A stretch of 64,000 nt of DNA from Rathayibacter rathayi (GTDB lineage: Bacteria; Actinomycetota; Actinomycetes; Actinomycetales; Microbacteriaceae). The position numbers were made by a program, and so were the translations under genes. This document shows positions 35,150 to 43,797 of this stretch, piece after piece (position 1 is the first letter of the stretch; every line of letters begins with the position of its first letter). Where the stretch lies: positions 310,001 through 374,000 of the forward strand of contig NZ_CP028129.1 in the NCBI RefSeq assembly GCF_004011095.1, written 5' to 3'. Under the pieces are notes generated by a model that was not told the origin of the DNA, did not search any database, and saw only the letters and a list, made by a program, of their open reading frames with translations.

Positions 35150-38114
35150 ACTTGTCGCGATCGTCGCGATGGAATGCAAACTGCCCGGCATAGCGAATGT
35201 TGAAGAACTCTGGCAACGGCTCGTGGACGGGGAATGCACGATCTCCGATCTGACCGAAGAGCAACTCTCTGAGGCCGGCGTCCCGGAAGAGCGGTATTCT
35301 GCCTCGGACTACGTTCGTCGGGCCGGGATCCTTGAGGATCTCGACGAGTTCGACTCCGCATACTTCGGCTACTCGCCGAAGGAAGCCGACGTTCTGGACG
35401 TTCAGCAGCGACTGACGCTGCAGTTGTGCGTGGCGCTCCTCGAACGGGCGAACATCGATCCGCACCGTACCGACAAGCGCATCGGCGTCTATCTCGGCTC
35501 TGCGATGAGCTCCTACCTCTTCGGAGTGTTGCAAGACGAGGACCTGGTCGATTCACTCGGCGAAATGATGGTCCGCCAGGCGAACGACAAAGACTTCCTC
35601 GCGACTCGGGTCTCGTACAAGTTGAACCTTCGCGGACCGAGCGTCAACGTTCAGACAGCGTGTTCGACCGGGCTGGTTGCCGTGCATTCGGCGGTGCAAA
35701 GCCTGATCCTCGGTGAATGCGACATGGCGATCGCCGGCGCGGCCTATGTTCGGGTGCCGGAGACCGCAGGGTATCGGTATCAGGTCGGCGGAGTTTTGTC
35801 ACCCGACGGCATGTGCAGGCCCTTCGATGCCGCCGCCAACGGAACCCTGTTCACGAACGGCCTCGGCGTCGTCCTGGTTAAACGCCTCGCGGATGCGATC
35901 GAGGACGGCGACGAGATCGTCGCGGTGATTGCTGGCAGCGCCGTCAACAATGACGGTGCGGAGAAGGTCAGCTTTACGGCGCCGAGTGTCGTGGGACAGG
36001 TAGCCGTACTGCGGGACGCATTGACGGTCGCTGGGGTCGATCCGGCTGAAGTCAGCTATATCGAGGCCCACGGGACCGGAACCGCGCTCGGCGACCCGAT
36101 CGAAATTGAAGCCATCAAGCAGGCGTACGGCTCAGACGGGAGCCCCTGTGTGATCGGTTCACACAAGGGCAACTTCGGCCACCTCAACATCGCGGCCGGC
36201 ATCATCGGCTTGATCAAGGCAGCGCTCGTGCTCCGCCACGAGTTCATCCCGGGCACCGTAGGGTTCACCAACGAGAACCCGCGGCTCGAGCTGGCGGGAA
36301 CCCGCTTCAGCGTGCGAGGACAGGGGATCGAGTATGAATCCGACTGCGTGAAGTGGGCGGGCGTGAGCGCGTTCGGGATGGGCGGTACCAACAGCCACGT
36401 CCTGCTGCGTAACCATCTGGTGAGCGAGAACGCCGTCGACGACGAGGTCGCGGGGGCCCGCATTCTGACGTTCTCGGGGACGTCAGAAGAGGCGCTCGCG
36501 CGCCAGGCCCGCGTGCTCGGCGAGCATCTCGACGCGAATGCAGGACGGATGTCCCTGTCGGAGTGCGCCTCGACGCTGGTAAGCGGTCGCACGCGTCATC
36601 CGTTCTGCGGGGCCGTCGTCGCGTCGAGTTCGGCCGATGCTGTGGCGAGGTTACGCTCCGGCAAGTTTCATCGTGGGGGTCCGCGGAAGCGAGAACCAGT
36701 CGCGTTCGCTTTCGGCGGGCAGGGCACCCAGCACCCGGCGATGGGCGCCGCGCTTGCGCGCGGGAACCCCGGCTTCGCGAAGGCTCTTGAGCGGACCGTG
36801 GAGACGCTGGACAAGTATCTTGACTTCTCGATCATGGATTACCTCTGGTCCGGACGGGACGCGGCCGACCTGAAGGACACATCCGTCGCCCAACCACTGC
36901 TCTTCGCGGTGGAATATGCTTTGGCGACTTCGCTCATCGAGGCAGGTGTGAAGCCTGACTACCTCTTCGGGCATAGCCTCGGCGAGGTCGTGGCGGCAGC
37001 GGTCTCCGGTGCGTTCGACTTGCGCACCGCCGCAGAACTCCTCGCTCAGCGTTCGCGACTGATGAGCCGGAGCGTTCCGGGTGCGATGCTGGCCATCGAC
37101 CGCCTCGACCCGTTCCTTGACCTGGTCGCTGATGCGACCTTGTCGATCGCAGCGCGGAATTCTCCGCGGCAGTTCGTGCTCTCGGGGAGCGTCGATGCGA
37201 TCGACGCAACGATCGTCCGCGCTCAGGAGCTCGGCGTCTACCACCAGCGCTTGGCAACATCGCACGCATTCCATTCGGCGTCGATGCAGGAGGCGAGCGA
37301 CGCATTCGCTGAATTTCTTACCGGATGCCGGTTCCAGATTCCGACGATTCCGATCATTTCGAACATCACCGGGCGAGTCCTCAGTGAGTACGAAGTCTGC
37401 AATCCGCGGTACTGGGCTGATCACATGGTTCGCACGGTCGACTTCTCCGGCTCGGTCGAAACCCTCCTTGCCGCGGGTGTGCGCACCTTCATCGAGATCG
37501 GTCGTGGCCGGGCAATGAGTAATCTGGTGCTCTCGTCGTCGGGGGCGATCACTGTGACGACGATTGCCGCACTGGGTGAGCAGGACGACGAATGCGAGTC
37601 CTTTGCCGACGCGATCGCGTTTGCATGGGCGCACGACCCGGCGACCGACATCGATGCCTTCACCCCCCGCACCCGCAGCGTCCTGCTGCCGACCTACGCG
37701 TTCGAGAAGCGCAAGCACTGGATCCGCCCGATCTCGGGATTCGGAGGGAGCGTCAACTCCGACCTGACGCGGCCCGATGAGGCTCCGGCCTGCGCGGACA
37801 AACAGCCCGGTATCGTCAGCCTGGCAGCGGACGTGCCGAGTAGCGGCGACATTGGCATTGATGCCGGCGAAGACGTGCTGACCGCTGTGGTTAGTGAGCT
37901 GTTCACGAGATTCCTGGGCGGCGACTTGCTCGACGAGGCATCCAGCTTCTTCGACCTCGGCGGCAACTCACTGATGGCGATCCAGCTGATCAACAAATTG
38001 CGAGAGACGTTCCAGGTCGACGTCTCCGTTCGCGATTTCTACCAGAACAGCTCTATCTCGGGTGTCGGAGCGATGCTCGAGAACCTTCTCAGTCAGGAGC
38101 CTTCACATGCCTGA
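35133..38114 (+). CDS. single-module polyketide synthase, KS-AT-ACP
   Basis: A 993-residue protein. The ketosynthase (about 6-420) has Cys177 in QTACSTGL, His313 in EAHGTGTALGDP and His350 in KGNFGHLNIAAG. The acyltransferase (about 525-830) has FGGQGTQHPAMG, Ser615 in GHSLGEVV and HAFH (711-714), the signature of malonyl-CoA selection. The carrier domain (about 905-980) has Ser946 in FFDLGGNSL. No KR, DH, ER or thioesterase is present, so one malonyl unit would be added and the beta-keto group left unreduced. The ATG at 35133, inside the A-PCP gene end, begins the normal KS N-terminus. Confidence 0.94.
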   Translation: MENTDELVAIVAMECKLPGIANVEELWQRLVDGECTISDLTEEQLSEAGVPEERYSASDYVRRAGILEDLDEFDSAYFGYSPKEADVLDVQQRLTLQLCVALLERANIDPHRTDKRIGVYLGSAMSSYLFGVLQDEDLVDSLGEMMVRQANDKDFLATRVSYKLNLRGPSVNVQTACSTGLVAVHSAVQSLILGECDMAIAGAAYVRVPETAGYRYQVGGVLSPDGMCRPFDAAANGTLFTNGLGVVLVKRLADAIEDGDEIVAVIAGSAVNNDGAEKVSFTAPSVVGQVAVLRDALTVAGVDPAEVSYIEAHGTGTALGDPIEIEAIKQAYGSDGSPCVIGSHKGNFGHLNIAAGIIGLIKAALVLRHEFIPGTVGFTNENPRLELAGTRFSVRGQGIEYESDCVKWAGVSAFGMGGTNSHVLLRNHLVSENAVDDEVAGARILTFSGTSEEALARQARVLGEHLDANAGRMSLSECASTLVSGRTRHPFCGAVVASSSADAVARLRSGKFHRGGPRKREPVAFAFGGQGTQHPAMGAALARGNPGFAKALERTVETLDKYLDFSIMDYLWSGRDAADLKDTSVAQPLLFAVEYALATSLIEAGVKPDYLFGHSLGEVVAAAVSGAFDLRTAAELLAQRSRLMSRSVPGAMLAIDRLDPFLDLVADATLSIAARNSPRQFVLSGSVDAIDATIVRAQELGVYHQRLATSHAFHSASMQEASDAFAEFLTGCRFQIPTIPIISNITGRVLSEYEVCNPRYWADHMVRTVDFSGSVETLLAAGVRTFIEIGRGRAMSNLVLSSSGAITVTTIAALGEQDDECESFADAIAFAWAHDPATDIDAFTPRTRSVLLPTYAFEKRKHWIRPISGFGGSVNSDLTRPDEAPACADKQPGIVSLAADVPSSGDIGIDAGEDVLTAVVSELFTRFLGGDLLDEASSFFDLGGNSLMAIQLINKLRETFQVDVSVRDFYQNSSISGVGAMLENLLSQEPSHA

Positions 38115-39270
38115 AAGTATCTACCTCGACCCAGAGCGCCTCGCGAAGCTCACAGAGAGTCTCCGGAAGCGTAAGGCCGCGGTCGGCTCTGCCGACCAGC
38201 CAGCACCTGCGCCGCGGAAGACTCCCGATCTCGGCGTGATCTTCTTCTCAGGATCAGCGGACGGCCGCGACCCATACGCGCTACTCCTCGACGCAGCGCG
38301 GCTGATCGACGATTCTGGGTTTACCGCGATCTGGACTCCCGAGCGGCACTTCACTGACGTCGGAGGGTCGTATCCGAATCCGTCGGTTCTGGGCGCCGCT
38401 CTTGCAACGGTGACGAAGAATGTCCGGATCCGCGCGGGGAGTGTGAACCTGCCCCTCCACGACGTGCTCCGCGTTGCCGAGGAATGGGCGCTTGTAGACA
38501 ACCTCTCGCATGGGCGAGTCGACCTCGCGGTGGCGCCCGGATGGCATACTCGTGACTTCGTCCTTAACCCTGGTGCTTTCGATGATCGCTCGGGCCGGCT
38601 CAACGAATCACGCAAGCAGCTGCAGTCGCTCTGGCGCGGCGACACGCTTAGTCGAACCGACCCTCATGGGGAATCGCATTCAATTGTCACCTATCCGCGT
38701 CCGATCCAGCCGGAGCTACCGATCTGGTTAACGACGTCACAGAGAACTGAGGCATGGGAGTTCGCGGGCCGGGAGGGATTCAACGTGCTGTCCGCGCTCA
38801 TCAACTTTGGACCGAAAGATCTGGAGAAGCGCATCACCATCTACCGCGAGGCTCGAGCAAAGGCCGGGTACAACCCCGCGAGCGGGGTGGTGTCGCTGAT
38901 GCTGCACACTTACGTCGGCCTATCGGTCGAGCAGGCGGTCGAACGCGCGCGCCCGGCAATGACTGAGTACCTGAACTCGTTCGTCTCCCAGCACTCCACG
39001 TCGGGCCAGTCCGGGGCGGAGGCGAAAGCCGAGACGTTGCAGAACCTCGGCGACGATCGGGATGATTTCATGGAGATGGTCTTCCAGCGATACGTCAGCA
39101 CAAGCTCTCTGATCGGCGACGCCACCAGGGTCACACAACGGATGGAATACTTCCGATCGATTGGCGTCGACGAGATCGCGTGCCTGGTGGACTTCGGCCT
39201 GACCAACGACGAAGTGTTGGCAAGTCTGGGCCGACTCGCCATGCAGACGAAGACAGTGGCAGCATCATGA
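38107..39270 (+). CDS. luciferase-like flavin monooxygenase of the MupA/Atu3671 type, free-standing
   Basis: A 387-residue FMN-dependent monooxygenase. About 45 leading residues are linker-like; the barrel begins DLGVIFFSGSADGRDPYALLLDAARLID and contains FTAIWTPERHFTDVGG and VDLAVAPGWHTRDFVLNP, as in the luciferase-like domains usually embedded in NRPS/PKS modules, where they hydroxylate, form oximes or insert oxygen. Here it is a separate protein, overlapping the PKS stop by 8 bases with AGGAG upstream. Reduced FMN would come from the cluster's flavin reductase. The exact reaction is unknown. Confidence 0.9.
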   Translation: MPESIYLDPERLAKLTESLRKRKAAVGSADQPAPAPRKTPDLGVIFFSGSADGRDPYALLLDAARLIDDSGFTAIWTPERHFTDVGGSYPNPSVLGAALATVTKNVRIRAGSVNLPLHDVLRVAEEWALVDNLSHGRVDLAVAPGWHTRDFVLNPGAFDDRSGRLNESRKQLQSLWRGDTLSRTDPHGESHSIVTYPRPIQPELPIWLTTSQRTEAWEFAGREGFNVLSALINFGPKDLEKRITIYREARAKAGYNPASGVVSLMLHTYVGLSVEQAVERARPAMTEYLNSFVSQHSTSGQSGAEAKAETLQNLGDDRDDFMEMVFQRYVSTSSLIGDATRVTQRMEYFRSIGVDEIACLVDFGLTNDEVLASLGRLAMQTKTVAAS

Positions 39271-39809
39271 GCGTCTACGGTTTTCACGGGCGCTACCCGC
39301 TGATCCATCCGAGCGCCTACGTGTTCGACAACGTGACCGTGATCGGGGACGTCGAGATCGGCCCCGACGTCAGCCTATGGCCGGGCGTGACGATCCGAGG
39401 GGACAAGGGGGCGGTTCGGATCGGTGCGGGGGCGAATGTGCAAGACCATGCGATGGTACATTCGGATCCCAATCATCCCGTGATCATCGGTGCTCAGGTG
39501 ACCATCGCGCACAGCGCAGTACTCCACGGCTGCACGATCGGCGATGGCTCCGTCATCGGTATCGGAGCCATCCTCCTGAACGGCGCAGTCATCGGCGAGC
39601 ACAGCAGGGTCTCCGCCGGCGCGCTGGTCGGGGCAGGGCCGAGCTATCCGGCGGCGAGCCTGATCGCGGGGTCGCCAGGATCCGTGCTGATGTCACTCAG
39701 CAAGAGTGACATTGACGTCCTCTTGGCGACCGCGGGCGAATACCAGGACCTCGCGCAGGAGTACCGTCGCCACCTCGAAGTCCTTGGAACCTCGGCGACT
39801 GCGGAATGA
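39267..39809 (+). CDS. gamma-carbonic-anhydrase-like hexapeptide-repeat protein
   Basis: A 180-residue left-handed beta-helix protein with many hexapeptide turns. The three zinc-type histidines of the family are present in NVQDHAMVHSDP, VTIAHSAVLHG (two), so it may bind metal. Relatives include YrdA, PaaY and CaiE, for several of which a hydration, thioesterase or CoA-related role is proposed. In this cluster it overlaps the monooxygenase stop (ATGA) and probably acts on the carrier-bound or released product, but the reaction cannot be told from sequence. Confidence 0.85.
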   Translation: MSVYGFHGRYPLIHPSAYVFDNVTVIGDVEIGPDVSLWPGVTIRGDKGAVRIGAGANVQDHAMVHSDPNHPVIIGAQVTIAHSAVLHGCTIGDGSVIGIGAILLNGAVIGEHSRVSAGALVGAGPSYPAASLIAGSPGSVLMSLSKSDIDVLLATAGEYQDLAQEYRRHLEVLGTSATAE

Positions 39810-40585
39810 CGAGCGTATCCGACGAAACTCTCGGCTCGTTCGATGCAAGACTCCTGCGGCTTTTCGACTTCGGGCGCTCGCGAGTGGTCGTGTGTTTTCC
39901 TCACGCCGGATCGGGTATCTCGGCCTTCCGCTGCTGGCCAGAGGCGCTGTCCGGATTTGCGGACAGCATGCTCGTGCAGCTGAAAGGGCGGGAGGATCGG
40001 GTCGGCGAGAGCGTCGCTGACGACACGGTGGCCGACGTCGCGGCCACGATCGCGGCCGAGCTGGCTCGTTCGCGGTATGAGCAGGTGGTTCTGGTCGGGC
40101 ACAGCATGGGCGCGACGCTCGCGTGGGCCGTCGCCGAGCTGGCATGGCGGCTCGACCGTCGGAAAATGACGGTTGTCGTGTCGTCGCAGCTGCCGCCATC
40201 GTCCGCCGTCGCCGATACGGCGGCGGCGGACTGGGACGAGCGCGGCCGATTGGTGCGTTCGATGGCGATTAGCTACCTCCCGGTCGAATCCGAAGTGCGT
40301 GCGCTGCTTGCGGGGACTCTTGACGCGGATCTGAGCTGGATCGCGCGGGAGTTCCCGCAACTGCGGCACAATGTCCTTCCGATCGATGTACACGCTATTT
40401 CAGCGCACGACGATCCGCTCGTCGACGTGAGGGCGATGGCCAATTGGGCACTGCACACCTCCGCTGGCTTCCAACTCTCACTGATCGAGGGTGGACATCT
40501 GCACCTGCTTGAGCAGCCCGAAGCACTGCGCGGGATCGTGATTGACGTGCTGGAACCAGAAGCGACCGAGGGGCGATTGTTATGA
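39806..40585 (+). CDS. type II thioesterase
   Basis: A 259-residue alpha/beta hydrolase of the NRPS/PKS editing type. Motifs in order: CFPHAGSGISAFRCW, QLKGREDRVGE, GHSMGATLAWAVAE with the nucleophilic Ser, and the late GGHLHLLEQP with the catalytic His. Such enzymes remove stalled acyl groups, but because no integrated thioesterase exists here it could also release the product. It overlaps the preceding gene by four bases, and its last codon is TTA. Confidence 0.9.
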   Translation: MTSVSDETLGSFDARLLRLFDFGRSRVVVCFPHAGSGISAFRCWPEALSGFADSMLVQLKGREDRVGESVADDTVADVAATIAAELARSRYEQVVLVGHSMGATLAWAVAELAWRLDRRKMTVVVSSQLPPSSAVADTAAADWDERGRLVRSMAISYLPVESEVRALLAGTLDADLSWIAREFPQLRHNVLPIDVHAISAHDDPLVDVRAMANWALHTSAGFQLSLIEGGHLHLLEQPEALRGIVIDVLEPEATEGRLL

Positions 40586-41352
40586 GCCTGACCGGCGGGC
40601 GAGAAGACGGCGCTTTCCGTGTCGGCTATCAGCGTCGCACGGCGCCCTTCTGTTACTCGGTCGGATCGCCGTTTCGGCCGATCGGGTTTTCGGTGGATGT
40701 GGCCCGAATTGTGCTCAGCGAGATTCTCGGGGCCGATCGGTTCACCGCGGCGCAGGCTGTTGAAGTCACATCGACCACGCGCGAGTCGTTGCTGCTGAAC
40801 TCAGCGATCGACATCGAATGTGGATCTACCACAATTACGGAGGCGAGGCTGGAGAAGGTCGCGTTCACGGTGCCGATCTTCGAGACTCGTCATCGGATCG
40901 CGGTGAGGACGGGCTCGATGCGGAGGCGAGGCGCTGCTGTGTTGGTGGCAGGAATCCGCGGCTCGACGAGCCAGGCTGCGCTCGAAGCGGCCGGTGACCT
41001 CGGCTTCCAGCCAACCTTTGTCGGGCACTCGTCTATCGGAAAAGCGTTCGACGCCTTCACTGACGACCCAGCGGTCGGGGGTATCGTCGCTGATGAGGTT
41101 ATTCTGCGGTGTGCGGTCGCCGCGTCGCCCCGTTCGGACGTCGAACTCCTCGACATCCGGCTCGGTCTGGATCGTTACGGGTTCATGATGAGACCGCGGG
41201 ACACAGCACTGCGCAGCGCACTCGACGAGTCACTAGCGCGTCTGCTCGCCTCTGCGAGCTACGAGGCACTTCTCGCGCGATGGTTTTACGACGAGCTTCC
41301 CGGACTTGGCTACGGATTGGGAATGCGATCTGTTGGAGGACAGGTCACGTAG
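40582..41352 (+). CDS. solute-binding-protein-like (SBP_bac_3) protein without signal peptide
   Basis: A 256-residue protein resembling GltI-type amino-acid binding proteins: RVGYQRRTAPFCYSVGSPFRPIGFSVDVARIV, VEVTSTTRESLLLNSAIDIECGSTTITEAR, VAFTVPIFETRHRIAVRTGS. The start MSLTGGREDG has no signal sequence or lipobox, so it should stay in the cytoplasm, and no ABC transporter genes are nearby. PheC-type cyclohexadienyl dehydratases show that this fold can be an enzyme. It may be a tailoring enzyme or a carrier of an amino-acid-like intermediate. It overlaps the thioesterase gene (ATGA) and ends the operon. Confidence 0.75.
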   Translation: MSLTGGREDGAFRVGYQRRTAPFCYSVGSPFRPIGFSVDVARIVLSEILGADRFTAAQAVEVTSTTRESLLLNSAIDIECGSTTITEARLEKVAFTVPIFETRHRIAVRTGSMRRRGAAVLVAGIRGSTSQAALEAAGDLGFQPTFVGHSSIGKAFDAFTDDPAVGGIVADEVILRCAVAASPRSDVELLDIRLGLDRYGFMMRPRDTALRSALDESLARLLASASYEALLARWFYDELPGLGYGLGMRSVGGQVT

Positions 41353-41434
41353 CTCAGCTCATGTGCGGCGGGGGTGCCGGAGTGCCGTCCGCTCATCGCG
41401 CGTCGTCTCCAGGATGCAGATCGGGAACTTCTTA

Positions 41435-41455
41435 ATCCGACGTCTCGAGTCGGAT
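41435..41455 (+). terminator. terminator-like hairpin after the biosynthetic operon
   Basis: ATCCGAC (41435-41441) pairs with GTCGGAT (41449-41455) around a 7-base loop, 82 bases downstream of the last biosynthetic gene. Confidence 0.5.
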
Positions 41456-41465
41456 CAGATCATAA

Positions 41466-41890
41466 GGAGGCCTATTCAGAACTCGTTTGTGGGTCGTGGA
41501 TCCGGGCGTGTCGCTCACGAATGACACCGACCGACCCGCTTTACCCGAGAAGTGCGTATGAAGAAACCTCTCATAGGGGAATCGGCCGGTGCGCACACAT
41601 GATGACGGGAATTGCCTCCGAGCAAGACGCACCCCTCGCCGAGCGAATCGGCAGCGAGTTCATCTGGTGCAGGTCTACCGGGCGCCCGCGGAAGCTTTCT
41701 CCCTCAAGAGCGCTTCAGATCACGCTTCTCTACTTTTGCCACAACCTTACCGAGCACCTGATCGCCGGCCTTGTCGGCGTCAACCAATCGACCATCTTGC
41801 GTACGATCGCAGAGGTCGAAGCGATGCTTAAGGTCCTCACTGAGGACGAGTAGCCCGACGTTGCGGCAGCCCCGGAGGCTTATTCAGAGC
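41466..41890 (+). mobile_element. remnant of an IS5-type element at the right edge of the island
   Basis: GGAGGCCTATTCAGAAC (41466-41482) resembles an IS5-type end, and a transposase start follows. A near-identical sequence, GGAGGCTTATTCAGAGC, recurs in the same orientation at 41874-41890, so the first element seems to be cut off by the end of a second. No inverted partner was found before lepB. Confidence 0.55.
41521..41853 (+). pseudogene. N-terminal fragment of an IS5-type transposase
   Basis: A 110-residue fragment from the ATG at 41521. The recognisable part is the helix-turn-helix region LSPSRALQITLLYFCHNLTEHLIAGLVGVNQSTILRTI, the same domain as in the intact transposase upstream but diverged in sequence. 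The DDE catalytic domain is absent: the frame stops at 41853, and 20 bases later another element end begins. It is probably inactive. Confidence 0.7.
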
Positions 41891-42161
41891 ACACGATCTA
41901 CAGCTTGGAAATCGGCGGTGATCAGGGAGTTCATAGTGACACTGGAGCCTCGGTCAGGCGCAGATAGCCTGTTGATATCGCTTCGCGTGCTGAGCGTTTC
42001 GCGCTCGACGACCCGATGGGTGCGGGTTTCGTCGCGCCTGGGGGCGGAGCCGCGGTCGTCCGGCGGTCGCTTCGATAGGCCCCTGGGTGCCGACCCGGAA
42101 GCGGCGATAGGTCGGTGTCTGCGGCTCAACACCTCCGGTGGAACAGGTCTGCGAACTAGAG
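41854..42161. other. right junction of the island; no supported gene
   Basis: About 308 bases between the transposase remnant and the end of lepB. Beyond the second element end (41874-41890) I see only short open frames without family resemblance. It probably holds decayed mobile DNA. Confidence 0.45.
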
Positions 42162-42875
42162 CTAGAACAGGTGCCAGCGAGTGAGGGGCCAGGCCACCGC
42201 GAAGACGCGCCCGGTGACCCGGTCGATCGGCACGGTCTTCACGCAGGAGTCGATCGGGCCGAGGGACGAGCGGCAGCCTCCCAGCGAGTCGTTCGAGTTG
42301 GAGCGATGATCGCCGAGGACAAACACTGAGCCCTCGGGGACGGTGTACTCGTCAAAGCAGCGCTGCGACGCCGGGCTCGTCGCACAGTCGAGGGTGCCGG
42401 GAGTGAAGGGGAAGTCCTCGAAGACGTAGGACTCATCGAGCGGCTTCCCGTCGACCAGCAGGTGGCCCTCGGCGTCACAGCAGGAGACCGTGTGGCCTCC
42501 CTGAGCGATTAATCGCTTCACGAGGAACTCCTCGTGCGAAGGCCCGATGCTGGTGACATCGCCGAAGGTCTTCACGGCCTCGGAGAGAGGGCTGCCGACC
42601 TCGTCGTCCGCTCCCCACTCGGCGTCGCGGGAGAACACGACGATCTGCCCCTCCTGCGGACCACCCTGGAGTGCGAGGGTGCGGTCGACCAGGATGCGGT
42701 CGCCGAAGAAGCCGCCGCCCTGGAGGGTGTTCTCCATCGAGCCGGTCGGCACCGTGTAGACCTTCACAAGGAAGGTCTGCACCAGCGCGATCAGCACGAT
42801 CGCCGCCAGGATCGTCACCGCCGGGTGCGAATACCAGCGCCGTTTTCCGGTCGTGGACCTCGTCGTGCGCGCCAT
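42162..42875 (-). CDS. lepB: signal peptidase I
   Basis: It cleaves signal peptides of exported proteins at the outer face of the membrane. The 237 residues have one N-terminal membrane segment (about 19-38), the catalytic Ser46 in [10 protein letters not shown] and Lys120 in [11 protein letters not shown], and the late [13 protein letters not shown] box. It is transcribed away from infA, on the opposite strand. GGGAGAG lies upstream of the ATG. Confidence 0.95.
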   Translation of the reverse strand: MARTTRSTTGKRRWYSHPAVTILAAIVLIALVQTFLVKVYTVPTGSMENTLQGGGFFGDRILVDRTLALQGGPQEGQIVVFSRDAEWGADDEVGSPLSEAVKTFGDVTSIGPSHEEFLVKRLIAQGGHTVSCCDAEGHLLVDGKPLDESYVFEDFPFTPGTLDCATSPASQRCFDEYTVPEGSVFVLGDHRSNSNDSLGGCRSSLGPIDSCVKTVPIDRVTGRVFAVAWPLTRWHLF

Positions 42876-43013
42876 GTGCTCTCCCTCCGGCTCAACGGAG
42901 CCAGCCTAGGCGGCGGCGCGGGCGCCGCTCGGCACGGGCGCGACGTCGGCGCGGAAGCAGAGGCGCGCGCGGCGAGCCGGCGCGGGCGGAGAAGCGGCGA
43001 GACACGCCCGAGG

Positions 43014-43042
43014 TGGCGGAGCGCTGGCAATTCGCGTAGTAT
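43014..43042 (+). promoter_or_regulatory. promoter of the infA-rpmJ operon
   Basis: TAGTAT (43037-43042) is the -10 box; at 17 bases upstream lies a poor -35 box, TGGCGG (43014-43019). The 17 bases overlapping the end of the -10 box, TCGACCCTTGGTGTTTT (43042-43058), are identical to those at the rplM promoter. Transcription would start about 7 bases past the -10 box and give a leader of about 125 bases. Confidence 0.65.
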
Positions 43043-43172
43043 CGACCCTTGGTGTTTTGCGCGTGCTCCGGCATGCCCGCGAACCCCGATCCAGGCTCTC
43101 GCCCGGTGGCGGATCGTCGCGGAAACATTCGCACGACCAGTACACACACTACTTCCGAACGACAGTGAGGCT

Positions 43173-43394
43173 ATGGCCAAAAAAGACGGTGTCATCGAAA
43201 TCGAAGGTGCGGTTGTCGAGGCGCTCCCCAACGCGATGTTCCGCGTGGAGCTGACCAACGGACACAAAGTTCTCGCCCATATCTCGGGCAAGATGCGTCA
43301 GCACTACATCCGGATCCTCCCCGAGGACCGCGTGATCGTGGAGCTGAGCCCCTACGACCTGACCCGCGGCCGGATCGTCTACCGCTACAAGTAG
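43173..43394 (+). CDS. infA: translation initiation factor IF-1
   Basis: IF-1 binds the 30S A site during initiation. The 73 residues [20 protein letters not shown]...[17 protein letters not shown]...[12 protein letters not shown] are the full family pattern. The ATG at 43173 is chosen for this N-terminus; the frame is open far upstream, but that part is unrelated. Confidence 0.97.
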   Translation: MAKKDGVIEIEGAVVEALPNAMFRVELTNGHKVLAHISGKMRQHYIRILPEDRVIVELSPYDLTRGRIVYRYK

Positions 43395-43492
43395 GCGTTC
43401 GCTCCGCTGACGTTCGCGACGTGCGTGTTCTGTAAGGAACGGCCCCGGCATCCGCTGGGAGCACGACGCCAGCGAAATCAAGGACAGAAATC

Positions 43493-43609
43493 ATGAAGGT
43501 CAACCCCAGCGTCAAGCGCATCTGCGACCACTGCAAGATCATCCGCCGCCACGGCAACGTGATGGTCATCTGCAGTAGCAACCCCCGTCACAAGCAGCGC
43601 CAGGGCTAG
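43493..43609 (+). CDS. rpmJ: 50S ribosomal protein L36 (zinc-binding form)
   Basis: A 38-residue protein, [20 protein letters not shown] and on to NPRHKQRQG. Cys11, Cys14, Cys27 and His33 form the zinc site of the C+ type of L36. It lies 98 bases after infA, with AAGGAC upstream of the ATG. Confidence 0.97.
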   Translation: MKVNPSVKRICDHCKIIRRHGNVMVICSSNPRHKQRQG

Positions 43610-43797
43610 CCCCGCTGCTCCCGCGAGGGGGCAGGGGCGATACGCCGCCCTGAGCGCACAACTGAACACACCCGCAGCACCAGAAATCGCGCAGCACTCC
43701 GGACCAGCCGGGGTGAACGGCGAGGACACCTTCGGTCGGAGGCCGAGGCACCGGTGCTGCTTCACACCTCCACTCACTCACTCACAGGAGAAGCCCA

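Noticed and set aside
28014..42161. Integrative element with tRNA attachment sites
   Set aside because: I found no integrase gene, tRNA gene or flanking direct repeats at the island borders; only IS-type elements are visible.
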